Positions 12,559-25,990 are shown, counted from the first letter of the stretch. The stretch: 64,000 nt of DNA from Plectrocnemia conspersa (GCA_009617715.1 VTFK01000373.1:62001-126000), one strand, 5' to 3'. Translations and numbers: made by a program. Notes: generated by a model not told the origin, from the letters alone.

Positions 12559-12866
12559 CAGGCATGGAGAACCTTTTTGGGTTCGCGTGCCAAAAATCAT
12601 TAAATATTATTCCTTGATTGTGTGGCGTGCCCAAGGAGTAAAAAAATTACCAAGAAAGAAAAAATAAATAATTAATTATTTTTTTGAAACGATTGTCGTT
12701 TATCTTAGAAAACATTTGATAATTAATAAAATGAAATAAATTAATAATTTACAGGTTATTTAATCAAGATTTTAATTTTTTAAATTTCAAATTAAAAAAT
12801 ATTTTTTAAACTTGGAAACAATCCAAATTTCAAACGTGCCACCTCGGGCAAGGTTCGCCATGCCTG
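12559..12866. mobile_element. hAT-type MITE, 308 bp, perfect 8-bp target duplication
   Basis: The left end begins caggcatggagaacctttt. The right end, read on the other strand, begins caggcatggcgaaccttgcc. These are imperfect terminal inverted repeats starting with the CAG of hAT elements. The element is flanked on both sides by atctaaag (12551-12558 and 12867-12874), a perfect 8-bp direct repeat of the length hAT transposases create. The interior is AT-rich with no coding capacity, and near each end there is a 'gtgcca'/'tggcac'-like motif. It is a non-autonomous element that moved with a transposase supplied elsewhere. The intact duplication suggests it is younger than the other relics. Confidence 0.9.
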
Positions 12867-12874
12867 ATCTAAAG

Positions 12875-15800
12875 CACCACCAAAAGAAAAGCAAAATACA
12901 TTTTACCATGCGTACATGATTATTGATCTTCGCCGATATGGCCATCTAAACTGTTTCTTTTAAGCTTGAACACATTTCGGAGGTATGTCAAATAACCTTT
13001 TTTTAATAGATATTAGAGATAAAATAGATCAATATAAAATATGTGATAAAATATCGCATATGTACTAGAAACATCAGTATCACAAAAATCCCAGTCTACT
13101 GAAATCACAGTCGACAATAATATAACTTGACACGCCAGTAAAAACACTCTGACTTCCATGACTTGTCAATTTTACTCCACCGCCTGATAGCAGCATCTCT
13201 AATACAAGTGACAAAATATTTTATTTATAAAATTTTTATTTTTTTTACAGATTATATCTTATAATTGGGCTCATGTATTTGAAAAATAATTTACGCTTTA
13301 AGGTAGTTAGTAATAATTGCTCTTTAAATTTTATTTTATAGTTAAACTTAATGGTTATGTATATGTTTTATCATAAAAGATTTTTTATACCTGTTAATTG
13401 TTTTATTATTTGATTTTAAGCTTTACAAATATATGTTATATTTTTATAAGATCCACTAAAATATTTTTATATTTTTAACTGCATTTATCCGTCTACAGAT
13501 GTTATATAAATTAATAAACCACAATAACAATTACATAGTTAAATTATTAATAAATTAATTCAACCTTGTGTATACTAATTTTAAAATGAAAATGTATGAT
13601 TTTTAAGATAATCAATAGGTGTTATGTGTGACGTTTTACTTTACAGATATTAATATATTTTAATTTAAAAAAATGCTTGTGTTTGTGCTAAATAGCACTA
13701 ATCAACAATATAATATTAAAATTTATCTAATCAAGTATAAAAACCACGGAAAACTTATTTTTAACTAAGAGAAAAAATCTATTTTTTATATAAATTAAAA
13801 AAGCAAAAACTAAATAAGCAATTAGTTTTACTACACCAAAGCAACATGTATTTTATTGTACGTTATATATGATATTTTCCATAGTGAATAAATTATACGC
13901 AGAAATAGAGGTTCCATTAATCTACGTATTTTGACTGTCAACTGTCAATTTGCTTCAGCCTATTTTGACAATACAATATCCAAACGGCATTTCCATACTC
14001 AAATTGTTGCTTATAATAAATTCAATGAATCGTATACTAGAACCAATATACAACCCGCACTGTTAAAAATACTTGTTAATAATCCTCATCATTTATGCAG
14101 CTGTGTTCCGAATGGTGTAAGCTATTATACTTGCAGCTATATTGAATAATTATCCATAGTTTAGAATCCATAATTAAGTATCGAATCTGTTTTATTTAGA
14201 TCCATTTCAACTTCGTAAGTAATTAATTTATTAATTGTTACAACAGTGTGTAATTTTTTTTGTAATATTTTGTATTAAAAATACTAACAGCATTAAAAAT
14301 TATATTTTTTCTAGATAGAGAAACAATTAAAATATATTTATTATATTAAATTAATAAATATTTTATTGGTTTATCTTAGGTTTAATATTTTACTTAGCTC
14401 AGATTATAAACAATATTAATAATGAAATATAGACATAAATATTAATTAAAGATATAGCACAAGATTTTATTTGATTATGCTCTCAATTCAAACTAAAAGA
14501 TAAAAGTTAAATACATACTCTCATACTCTATGTATACTATATTTTTATTTTTCAAAAGGTATGAATCCGGGTCTGACAGTATACACATACGTAGGTTTAT
14601 ATAGTGATAATTATGTACATACTGTGTTGGGTATCGCTTGTTTCCATGTACTCCATTGTCGGTATTCAGCGTACAGCGTTTAATTGCATTTGCAGGTGTG
14701 CGCCATATAATTCTGTGGAAAAGCTCAAACGTGTAAAAAATGTTATCCAGGGCGATAAAAGGTTAATGGTTGGTTAAATGTAAATAAATCAAACAGTATC
14801 GAAGTGATTTTCAAGTAAAGTTAAGCTTTTTTTAGAAAGTCAGCAATAAAAAAATATATCGCAAAAATAATACTATTTATTTAATTAAATTAAATAGGGA
14901 TCATTGTGATTAAACAGGTTGCTCCTATGTATACCAATGGTAAAATTTAAAAGTTAAATTAAAATGAACCGGAAAGGTATTTATTTTTTATCAAATAAAT
15001 TATTAGTTAAAATATCATTTTAAGCAAAGAGGCCATAATAGCGTAAAAGATACAAACGAATAACGATATATTTACTTCTTGACTTGAATTATAAAAACGG
15101 TACTTAATTTGTCGTGTTTTAAAATTGATAAAATTTGGACAAAAACTTATCAGGTATCCACATTTTATGTTGATACGGGTACATTTTCTTAATTATATTT
15201 ATACCATTATCATAATTTAAAATTAACTACAACCTATATACGTTTACATCCAATATAGCACACTTATATTGTTATTTATGCTGTTTTTTTAATGTGGCGC
15301 CGTAATAAAAGTGTGTTATTTATTAATTTAACTATAAATATAATATATTTTTACATAACATAAAAGCGCCCTGTTAAGCGCGTCTGAGAAATTTCGTGCC
15401 CGTGCATAAATTATGTTTATGCTCGCGAATGTAAATTTGCGATATATACAATATTATATGAAGGTATTATATTTATATTTATGTGAGTATATAATCGTAA
15501 AAAAATAATTACAAATATTTATATAAATTATTAATAGAAACTAATAAATTTAAAACAGCAACTATCAATATAAACTAATATTGTTAGATTGTTAGAATAT
15601 ATAAAGATAAGTAGCAAACTTTATTTAGATATATTATTTATTTATATTTTAATGACGCCCCAAACGTAAATCTATTTATAACCATCAACAAACTTTATCT
15701 AGCGAAATATTATTCACACCAAGAACATAAGATAAAACCATTATGAAAACTAATAAGCGTCGTAACAAAACTAATAAAGGTTTTACAACCGGCCGCTACG

Positions 15801-16990
15801 TAAAATAGATTTTTTTTTTGATAGGTATAATAAAAAAGAAGAATAAAGTATTTTAATTTAAGTTTATTATTTTTGGTAGTTGTAATTTAATAAGCTTTAC
15901 AAGAAAATTTAACAAAAATACATTTAAAATAAAAAAAATACTAAATTATAAATAATATTGAAAATAAAAATTATTTTTAATATCAAGGCTTGATTTTTCC
16001 AATGCTCTCAATCAAATGATATTTAATCTTAAACAAATCAACACATTTGATTGCTTCCTTACATTATTATGGTATTTTTAGTTCAACTTGTTAATCGTCT
16101 ACCTTTGAAGAGGATGATATTCTTTTCGGAATATCATAATGTTTATTCATCTATATAACGGCCCGAGCGAAGAGAAAAAAAAGCACAATTCTTTCCGGCA
16201 CGCGAGGTCTTTGAACATCGTGTTTGAACAGGACCAAATCGCCGCTTCTCCTACCCATAATTTTCCCATCCTGCTCGTTTTTCCGTTCAACCACTCGTAA
16301 AACCGGGATAATCGTTATATAAATATTTGCAATTATCATTATGAGCGCTAAATAGCAACACAAAAAAAAATGTAATTAAATTCAGAGAGGTTATTAATCA
16401 AGGGCTATTTTGCCCGACGGTTAAAGCTGATTTTTTATAAGATTTGTTTCGCTTAGCCTTTTTTTAAATATAATAATTTCTCTTATATAAATATGTTTTT
16501 ATTAAATATTTTTTTAATATTTATTATTACTTATATGCTATTTATTTAAATACATGTGCAATAAATGAAATATTATCAGAATAATAAGATTTTATAAAAT
16601 TTGATTTGATGTTAACTAAACTATATATTTCATATTATTTCTTTTTCTAATGTGAAAAACCACTATGGATATATTAAAAAAATATGATACTGTTGTAAGA
16701 GTATTATTTACAATATGTTCAACGTAAATCACAAATAAATTCTCTACAACAGACATATTTCATATGTTAACCTTTTAAATTAGAACAATATGATCGTTAT
16801 ATTAAATATATTTTTATACGAAAACGCTAATATCTCATAGTAAAAACTTAATAAAAAATGTTCATAGGCGTAATTAAATATGTTAACTACCGACACTATT
16901 TAAATATTATAATGTATTTTAATATACCTAATTTCTTAAAAGCACAAAAATTCATTAAATATATATATGGATTTTTAGAGGTTCGCGAGT
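12875..16990. other. AT-rich gene-free stretch
   Basis: No gene seen. Local GC-richer patches lie near 13080-13200, 14560-14720 and 16150-16320. The last contains a minus-strand 70-codon frame (16151-16363) without known similarity. Much of 13200-16000 is extremely AT-rich. Confidence 0.5.
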
Positions 16991-16994
16991 ATAA

Positions 16995-17171
16995 ATATTA
17001 TTGGAATCTTAGGATTCATCACGATTTTTACATATTTTCTTTCTATATTTCAGCTAAGATGTTTTTTATATTTCAGCTTTAACTCACTGTGACTATGGCT
17101 GGAGCATCACAGCTGAAATACGGAAAGAAAATAAGTGAAAATTGCGATGAATCCCGAGATTCCAATAATAT
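16995..17171. repeat. Long hairpin: 61-bp inverted repeat around a 55-bp loop
   Basis: The left arm 16995-17055 and the right arm 17111-17171 are reverse complements over 61 positions without a gap, differing at 8 positions. Arm landmarks are atattattggaatct, ggattcatc, attttcttt and tatttcagct. Seven of the eight differences are transitions, and on the plus strand four of them give G-U pairs, so a transcript could fold into a long stem. The loop repeats the arm end (tatttcagct at 17045-17054 and again at about 17069-17078). It may be a short MITE, a foldback repeat, or a hairpin/small-RNA precursor; nothing here decides between them. Confidence 0.8.
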
Positions 17172-17770
17172 ATATATATTATATTGTACAGTAACATTAT
17201 AAAACGTCGGTAAAATGTTGGCTGCCATATTGAGATAGAGTGGAGCAGGACCATATACATATCTCAGAGTTCGTGTATAATTGGGTACGCAAATTTGTAT
17301 GTATCATATCATTAAAATTTAATTTTATCCATTATCGTGCGCGTATGAATACACCCACTTAGCTGTCTCTCTATTTAACCTGCTGAGCCGTGTTTTAAAT
17401 ATTAACGTTGGACCTTAATGATGTGCATCGTAGAATGGAAACTCGACATTGCGAAGCCGTTACGTAAACTCAACTATATGAGATTTCAGGCAAGACATGA
17501 AAGCCCCTCAACGTCGCATTATATAGTAGTATAATAATATATTCGAGAATAGGGTTACGGAATAGACAATATGTCTATTTTGTCATATGCACGAGCAATT
17601 TAAAACGTGTTTTAATATTCATACAAAGGTATGATATAAAAGCATTTTTTACCAATACGAATGAGGCAGACGAATCGAATATTGTATGAATATGCGATTC
17701 ATATTATAATAACAAGCATGAAACTTGTTATAAAAGCAATACATAATATTTAAAAATACTCACTGTAATA
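17172..17770. other. Gene-free stretch with mildly GC-richer patch
   Basis: From 17200 to 17530 the sequence is less AT-rich than average and has a more complex composition, but no coding frame or RNA gene is visible. The remainder to 17770 is AT-rich. Confidence 0.5.
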
Positions 17771-17773
17771 AAG

Positions 17774-17860
17774 GATCGGCAAACATTTTTTTGTAAAGAG
17801 CTGGATCGGAAATATTTAAGACTTGGCGGGCCAGAAATCAAAATTTAAGTGAGCTTTAAA
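17774..17860 (+). mobile_element. hAT-like terminus (TCGGCAAAC type)
   Basis: The stretch has atcggcaaacattttttt, then gtaaagagctggatcgg and gacttggcgggccagaaat. This matches the widespread hAT terminus 'CAGGGGTCGGCAAACTTTTT...GGGCCAGA', with the outermost CAGGGG eroded. The element would extend rightwards, but no matching inverted end or target duplication was found before 19000. Assignment is by remembered consensus. Confidence 0.5.
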
Positions 17861-18439
17861 AAAGCTTGAAAATAAACATTTTAGCATCTATTTGTATATT
17901 TGATCTAGTGCACATACATACTATTTATTTTGTTTTTTATCACAAGTTGCTAAAAATACGTATTTATAGTAAAGAACTTTCACTAAGAAAATATTGTAAT
18001 TGATTTTTTGAGATAATATTTCATCAACTGGATACTATTTGATCAAACTAAAGTTCGTAACTTCCTATTGTAAAAAAATTTTGCAAACGTTTACCTACAA
18101 ATGCTAAACTAAATAGGTGCTGAAAAATACAAATATAAATTACCAAGCATATGATCTATAATAACCACATTCGTAAGCTAAAATATCCATAAAAAGATTT
18201 CTGATAGTTTTTTTAGATATTGCCTTTTAGTATGTCATCATTTTGCAGGGTAATCATCTGAATTGTACAGTTTTTTTAATCCAAATGTATTTCGTAACAA
18301 GATTTGAAAAACGCTACTAATTTTTCAGTTCCAGCTCAAATTTTTTCCAATAATTGTTGATATTATCAAATATATTGTACATGAAGTAGGTTGATTTAAA
18401 TGGGGTAAAATGATGTATCGCAGTGCAAGTTTAATTTAT

Positions 18440-18600
18440 TTAAAAAAAAATTAAGATCATCTTAACCTAATTGGTTACATCAATAGTCACATGATAAAAA
18501 AATAAACGATACATTGCATTATTACAATAAACCTAAAACAAATATAAAACATTACACAAAAAAAAGAAAATCATAAGAAATACAATTAAATAATCTGACA
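18440..18600 (+). repeat. LINE-tail-like motif, copy 1
   Basis: aattaagatcatcttaacc at 18449-18467, preceded by a T/A-rich run and followed by an A-rich, polyadenylation-like stretch. Related 19-bp motifs occur at 18783-18801 and 55854-55872 in the same orientation with similar flanks, as expected for 3' ends of one LINE family. No coding part is attached. Confidence 0.35.
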
Positions 18601-18759
18601 TTAACTGTAGATGTATAAATGTGTAATGCCAGCGAGTGGCGACAGAACATTTAAATATAAATATATATTTTCAGTTCATCTAAGCCATATTTTTATTATT
18701 TTGTGTTGGGGTTTTAACTACATGCGTCACAATTTTTTGTATAACTTATAGGTCATACT

Positions 18760-18860
18760 AATTTTTTTTTTTTTTGAAAATAAATTAGGACCATCGTGAC
18801 CTCAATGCGTAAATACAAAAAATTAACAATACTATAATTAATTATTAATAATATATATTA
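18760..18860 (+). repeat. LINE-tail-like motif, copy 2
   Basis: aattaggaccatcgtgacc at 18783-18801, preceded by a run of T and followed by A-rich sequence. It differs from copies 1 and 3 at a few positions. Likely a 3' UTR relic, but no reverse transcriptase fragment lies directly upstream. Confidence 0.35.
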
Positions 18861-20860
18861 AAAAATAAAAAAGTCATAAAATATTATTACGGCGGTATTA
18901 TAGCGGCTTGCCTGATAAAAATAATAGAAAAAATACCAGCGGTATACAATTAAGAACGGAAGTTATTCTGAACGGTCCAAATACCGGCCCAAAAAATAAT
19001 ATAGATAATACTATTATATATTATAATTATAAGAAAAAACGGAAATTCCTTCATTGAGGGTTTGTCAAAAAAAAAACATTTTTCTGATATATATAAAAAA
19101 CACAAAAGGTATTTGGAACTTTTCTCCATAATAATGTAAAAAGTAAAGATGTTAAAGTAGCTATAAAGTAAGCAAAAAAATAGTTCAATAAGTAATAAAA
19201 CTTGTAGAATTTTCCGAGAACGAGTACATTAAAGATTTAGGGCGTGTAAAGTTGTTACCGTTTTAGGTGGACTTATCGGTTGGGTTGACTTAGAAGGGCT
19301 CGCTGATGCATGCGAACAGATGTTGCGGTAAGGGTTGCGAAAGTTCAAGATAAACACACGCGGTGTTTCCCCTTTGATCCGCCTTTTGTCGCGGCCCTAG
19401 GTGTCGCCAGGAATTACACTTTAAGAATTATTAATGAAGGGTTCTTCAACCCTGGCTGTACACCTGAACTACAAAATAAAAAGGTGCTTAGGAATCTGAC
19501 GAACTTATTAGTATTACCACGAGTCGTTAAATGTTGCTATCTGAATCTTGATCTTAACTACAAAAAATAAATAATTTAGGATTACATTATGATTAAATTC
19601 GAATTATTTTAATAATTATTGTTATTAATTTAGTATCTCAATACTCTTAAAATTTAAAGATTAAAAAGAGCAGAAAATCTATCTCACATGAAATAATATT
19701 TCGAAGCAGGGGAATTAATAGCTGCTTTTTATACGAAACATAACGCTCCAGGGGGCGATTCGTTACTTCAATAATTAATTTATATTTGCAAATAACAACT
19801 TTCTTTTAATCAATATTGAAATATGCGCGTATATATTTGATAGCGTAATCCAATAGTTATTCTTTTATGAAAAAAACGATAGAGATTCTGTAAATGCTTC
19901 TGGGAATATTCTTTGTTATTAAAAAAAATTATTGATAAAGATACTAACTTATATCATGCAGAAGATTGAAGGTGTACGTTTATAAATAAAAAAAATGAAT
20001 GCTTTTAAGCTGCTACAATATATGTATAATGGAAGAAAGGACATTTTCTTAATAAAAAGTATTTTTTCAATAATAAGTTTAATTATCATTATTATTCTAT
20101 AAAATAATCTTCATTGAGAGGTACAACTTTCTGCCATCGATCAAGTACATTTGTTAAAATTGACTCGCTGTGGGTTAAAATATTTAGAAAGAAATATTTT
20201 AGCTTTACTAACACTATTTATATTTTTAATTAAATTAAGTTATAGAGCATTTAATAAATGGTTATCTGTTGTATCTCAAAGAGCTGAAAATGAATCAGAC
20301 TACAACGAAAAAGCAATCATAATTATTTTATAATTATTGTAGTTTTTTTATGTGTTTAAAATTTGCAAAATTCGTCAGCCGCGATAAACCTGTTTTGAAA
20401 TTAAATAACTTTTATTTAAAATTGCTTACAAGTCGATCGATTTGTGAGAAATTAAAAGAATTTTTGTGTGAAAAAGTTGCCTTGAGACCAATGTTCGTGT
20501 TAAAAATAATCCACGTGAGAAATCTTACTGTGATCAATATTCGTATGACTAGTTTCAATGTGAGAAATAGTCTGTTCACCATATTATATAAATACATTGA
20601 GTTTCTTTACATCATTAATTAAATAGTGACAAATCTTATTCAAGGGCTGAGTAATATGCACCACATTAGAGAAAGAGAACTACCTTTTAAGCTTTCATGC
20701 AAATCTGTCTCTTTCTGGTTTCTTTTTTATTTATTAATGTATATATATTACATGTGTATCTTATTACCAATCGCAGATGCTCTATGTGGCAATTATTATA
20801 CTCAACGGTTCGTCGATTTATTAACTTTGAGTGAGTTATTCCAAGTCGTTTGTAATTGAC
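18861..20860. other. AT-rich stretch with a GC-richer tract at 19200-19570
   Basis: The tract 19230-19530 is GC-richer and holds an 86-codon plus-strand frame (19310-19570) with no recognisable domain. A ccagggggcg motif lies at 19748-19757. From 20150 to 20860 several 60-90-codon frames overlap in AT-rich DNA and are best read as chance. No gene supported. Confidence 0.45.
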
Positions 20861-20861
20861 G

Positions 20862-21135
20862 TCGCGCGGAAAGAGTTATTTATTTGTCACAGTCGAAAAG
20901 CTCTGGCAGCAGCAAGCTTAAATAATTGAACGCGAAGCGATGCCTTTTCTCGGGAGCTTTGGGCTATACTGATAAATGTATACTGCGAGTGGAATATATC
21001 CTGTAAGTAAAATTTGCACACACTCAGCGTGATGTGATTAAATTAAAATGGCTTAGCATTCAGTGCGTGATCAAAGCTCGCATATAAAGATATCAGTCCA
21101 TTAAGCACAATTTGAGACGGTTTAAAGCAATTTTT
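20862..21135 (+). other. GC-richer tract ending in a strong splice-donor-like site
   Basis: A compositionally distinct tract begins with gacgtcgcgcgg at about 20859. At 21001-21008 the sequence ctgtaagt matches the 5' splice-site consensus (exon CT, intron GTAAGT). No clear acceptor or protein frame accompanies it. It could be an untranslated exon or simply regulatory DNA; the assignment is speculative. Confidence 0.2.
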
Positions 21136-23504
21136 CTGTGTCAATTCTGAAATAGGAGTATTTATCCAGTAAATAAGCTACAGTAAATTTTATTACAATT
21201 ATTTTTTAATGTAAGTGCATATTTATTTAGTTAGCCGCAGGAATGTTATTCATATTATTTTAAATAAAGTTAGCTGTATTATAATATAAGACAATTTTAT
21301 TTAACACGCTAAGCTAAGCGATTTGTTATTGATTTTTATTTTATTGTATAATAATAGTCAAATAAATCTAAATAAACATACAAAGTACATTTAAAATTCT
21401 ATACAGTAAAAACGTGATCAAATTTGAAATGCATTATTTTACAAAAAAAAAATCGCAATAAAAATGATATTGATTTTAGGACTTATGCTTTGTCAAATGT
21501 TGATGCATTTAATTAGAATATCAGATAAACGTTACAAAAATGATAATTTTAATTACTTGTGGTATGATTAAGATATAAATTAATTTATTTATTTAAATTA
21601 AATTAGGACGAAAATAAAATAAGAATGTACTAAATAATAAAAGCAAATTTTTTCATTCTTAGATTTTTTAAATCAGATTTCAAATTTAAGTTATAGTTCA
21701 TAAATATTGTGATTTTAGCAAATTTACTTGAACCGCAACTGTAATATATTCTCGATATGTTTTGCATGTAGGAAAATTAATTTAATTTTTCTTAATTGAA
21801 AGTCTAAATTTAAATACAAATATACAGTCCCACATAAATGTGACAACTTTACTTCGAATCAGAATTTTCAAATTTAGGTTACTTAGGTGAGTCGTTATAT
21901 CTGTAATGACATCCAAATCCTGCAATTAGTTTTTATCTACAAGTTACTACTGTTCTTTGATTTCAAAAAACATTTAAATTTTATTGCGAAGCTCCGAAAA
22001 TTGTATCAATTTTTTTAACATGAGAGCAAACTTACTTCTATATAATAAGTAAATCCTCTTATTCTATTTTGATTTTTGAGAGTTATGAAAAAACGGTCAT
22101 TGATTAAATTCTCTGAAACGTATAAAATTTATTTTCCCAATAAACTTTGCTTTGGGGTAAATTTAATTATGTTAGCTTATAATTTAACTATAAACCGATT
22201 ATTAATTCCTGTCATTGATTCTTATTTGTATATTTCTACACAAACTAGTTCTATAATTGTATTTTATTGAAAGCTCGTAGACATATTAAAAATTAAATTC
22301 ACCTGTAATAGTAATATAAATAGAGACAATATCAAGCAGTTTTTCAATCATAGTCATTATTTCAACGCAAGCAGAAATAAATACAGCTATCTGCAATTGT
22401 AAAGGCCGGACAATGTTGCAAATTTAATTAAAGATTTTTACACAAGTTAAGTGCAATTTCATTGATTCATAGATATCTTATTTTTAATTATTTTAATGTT
22501 TTTCTGAAAAAGTAAATCAACAGTTTTAGCATACTAATAGTATAACAGATAAAAATTCGTTTTAGAGGAACAGTGAGATTGATTTCGAAACCCCGCAAAA
22601 TTAAATCAGTTCCAGAAGGATGCCAAATAAATTAATAAAAGGAAAAATAATTTTATTTTAATTTCTTTTTATAATTATAATTAGGGCAATTTTTATTATA
22701 TATTATTATTGTGTTTAATTAACATTTACAGAAATATCCACAAAAACCAATTGAACACATTAAACAGGCTGTATTAAAAATTCACTTTTGTAGGTACTCT
22801 TTTAAGAAAAATAAAAATCATAAAGAAGTATAAAATGTATAGTTAGCTAAATATATTTTATAAATTATCTCAAACACCTACGAAGTGTATCACATGCTGT
22901 TTTCAATGTGATCAATTTATATGGGAGATGAGCTGGTTAAATGCAAAATTAACGATCTCAAACTTGCCGTAATAATTTCCAAAAGCAACAGGTCTTGTCT
23001 AATCCTCCACACACATACGTTACTACTTCCCACATAGAACAATATATATATATAGTGAACATATACATATCTATGTATATTTTCGTGCAAACAGTTTTAT
23101 CTCGAAATTGATTTACTGGTAAATGATCACAACTGACCAAAAACCATGGGTGCTAAAATATTATTGTCAAAAGCTTGATATAACTAGTCAAACAATAATT
23201 CAATTAACTCTAGTTTTTAAATGACAATTTTTTATTTATTTGGTTATCCCCGATTATAGTAGTTAAATATCGTATCTGTTTATTAATTACTTTGAAACAA
23301 AAGGCTTAATAAAAAACCTAAGGTGTGGCATGAATATGTAAATGACGTCTTTGGTATGTGGCCCCATAAAAAAAAACGATTTGGATGTTGTCCTTAATTT
23401 TTTTAATACACAATATCTAAATATATAGAACTAAGAGAAAATTATCAACTGTATTTTCTGGAGACTCTGTATCAACTCGATGTGCTTGTCAGGAAGATAA
23501 CAGT
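21136..23504. other. AT-rich gene-free stretch
   Basis: No coding signal, RNA gene or transposon terminus recognised. Frames at 22076-22270 and 22958-23140 (60-64 codons) are compositionally ordinary for this DNA. Confidence 0.55.
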
Positions 23505-23740
23505 GAGAGCGAGTAAATCTGTTATTAAAAACAATCTTAATTTATAGAAAGCTCCTGGAGATGATCTAATTACTTCCAGAACTTCTTCAATTCCTCCTGA
23601 GACTCTAATACTATCCAGCTCAATGAAAGACTGCGAAGGTTATAATGATACCAAAACCGGCAAAGGATTCACAAGACCTAAAATCATATATGGCAATAAG
23701 TCTCCTATCTATATTAACAAAAGTTTTTGATTAATACAAA
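23505..23740 (+). pseudogene. Jockey-like LINE reverse transcriptase N-terminal fragment
   Basis: In one plus-strand frame VIKNNLNL, a stop, KAPGDDLIT (about 23521-23580) matches the start of LINE reverse transcriptases, 'K-x-x-K-A-P-G-x-D-x-I'. After a frameshift comes VIMIPKPAKDSQDLKSYM followed by ISLLSILTKVF (about 23640-23728). This matches the next conserved block, 'V-x-x-I-P-K-P-G-K-x-P-x-x-x-x-S-Y-R-P-I-S-L-L-x-x-x-S-K-x-x-E'. The spacing between blocks is close to that of intact elements. The catalytic palm blocks (F-x-D, Y-A-D-D) do not follow, so only the fingers region remains. Confidence 0.82.
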
Positions 23741-25990
23741 AATGCAAAAGCTAAAATAGTATCTGTTAAATGTTACTTTCAGGACTGTTCTTCTTTCTCT
23801 AATCTGTGAAAATCACAAGCTAAATTTGTTTTATCCTTTACTTACATACATTTAGAAAATTTCAGTCGTTTGCAAATATTACTTTTATCAATTATTTTTA
23901 TAGACAATTCAACGAAAATACTTTGTTCCAAATGGCATCGCCTATAAAAAGCATAACCAGCGAGAGAGTTAGAGCTTTTCAGAATATTTTCAATATGAAT
24001 GAAATAAAACGAATTCCTACTCTTGGAGAATGTTGCTGTTCAAAGCTTGTATAAAATATTTGACGTACAGAGTGTGCCAAAGAGAGCCGGCGCACTTTGT
24101 TCGCCGCCGGCAAACGGTAGCCTTATAAACACGGTAAAAGAATGGACTTAAAATTAAATTTATTTATGTTTATTGAATAGAATTTAATTGACAGAAACTG
24201 TTTTGTTATGGCTATATAGGCGACAAATTAATAATTAATTAAAAACGAACACCTTCCAGTATCGCGATATTACAGCGTTTCAAGCAGACAACACAAAAAG
24301 CATTTCGATTATAATATTTTGTATTTTAAGTCTTTGCTAATATTTTAATACTTATAACATTTAAAAATATTTTGTTGTTTTGCTTTTTTACAGTGAAAAT
24401 TTCATTTACCGCCTTTTTGGTGTAGTAATAATTTTTTTTATATTTAATTTAAATTGGCATAGGGAGGTCCAGATTGTGTGACTCTATTTAACTACACTAT
24501 TTTATTATATTTGTATACAAATACTCATATATAAATAAGGTGTATGTATAGGGAGGCAGTATTATATGTAAAAGAGTCCAGACAAGCCAGTGTCTAGTTT
24601 ACAATAGAATATTTCTTGAAGAATTGATGTTGGGATCTCTTTAAATAAATACACCTTATATACGTTCTCTTCAACAATCATGGATTAATGAAAAAAAATA
24701 TAACGCATTAGTTTGTTAAAATAATGCCAAAGTGATGTCGCAAAGATTTGATAATAAAAACAAATAAAAAAATCATATAATGCGTCACATCGAAAAAATA
24801 TTAAACCTTACCATTTATAGCACAAAAATATATATGGATTGAATAACCTACAGCAGTTGTTTGATTAAAGCACTACTTATTTTATTTTAGATAGTTTTAA
24901 ATTAAGCTAAGATGATTGCAATTAACTGATTGGTTATTAGTAAATATATTTGCGTTTTTTTAAGGCAGACTTAATATTAACAGTATCAGAGATTGTATAA
25001 ATACTCATTATGTATATAATAACACGTACATATGTCAGTATGTAACGTGGGAGACAGTGATCGATAAGCAATCAATCTTAAATTTCTACACAATGAAAAT
25101 AAAATATATATATATATCACTAAGTAAAAATGACATAAATATTCGAAAAAATATAAGACAATATCAAATTCTGTTTTGAAATTAATTTTCTTCTAAATCG
25201 TGTAATTTTATCTTAATAAATTTATTTTTTATTTTGTGTTACAGTATACTCTTGATTGTTTGGGCTAAATTTGTGGAAGAAGGGCACGAATAATCTAAAT
25301 TAGAATATGTATAACATATTTACAATACAAATTATATTTTTTTTATTTATTAAAAAAAACTTTGATTCGTATTTGCTTTAGAGAATAGATAATTAAAAGC
25401 GCATTGGTCTATGGGTTCAATTAAACTTGTAACATTAGTTGCTATTTCGTAACCAGAAAACCGTTTTCAATATACTTTCATTCGGATGAAAAAAAGCATC
25501 ATCTATTAACAATACAGCTTTCTGTGGCAACTCTTTACTTTTAACAAATATCTAACTTTAGGAACCCGTTTGGTTTTGAAACGATTTTTGTAAATCTCTT
25601 TTTATTTATCTTTATAATAATAAACAAAAATATTTTTTATTAAAGTCTTCTTAAATGATCTAGTTTAATTTTTCATTTCCAATTACTTAAAGTTTCATTT
25701 TATGCTAAACATGCCTGTAATATTTTACTCTTTAGATAATACATTTATTTTATTTTAAGCACGAATAATTTGCACGAGGATAATCCTGAATACACTGTAT
25801 TTTTAAATATATATATTTTTTAAATAATATACGCAAAAACGATTTTTTTTTCTAAAACGCAAATATTTGACAATTGTTTCCTACAAAAAAGGTCAGACCT
25901 AGTTTAACGTTTATTTTGACCGTTCACATGTAATATCATGAATTATGTATACAAACAAACTATGACATAAGCCGGATGTTTTCTGTTGGA
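23741..25990. other. AT-rich gene-free stretch
   Basis: Nothing recognisable as a gene. A GC-richer spot near 24070-24115 (agagagccggcgcactttg) is isolated. Some sequence just after 23740 may be remains of the same LINE. Confidence 0.5.

Noticed and set aside
19748..19757. ccagggggcg, CTCF-like core
   Set aside because: Only the short core matches and insect CTCF motifs are too degenerate for a call from one site.
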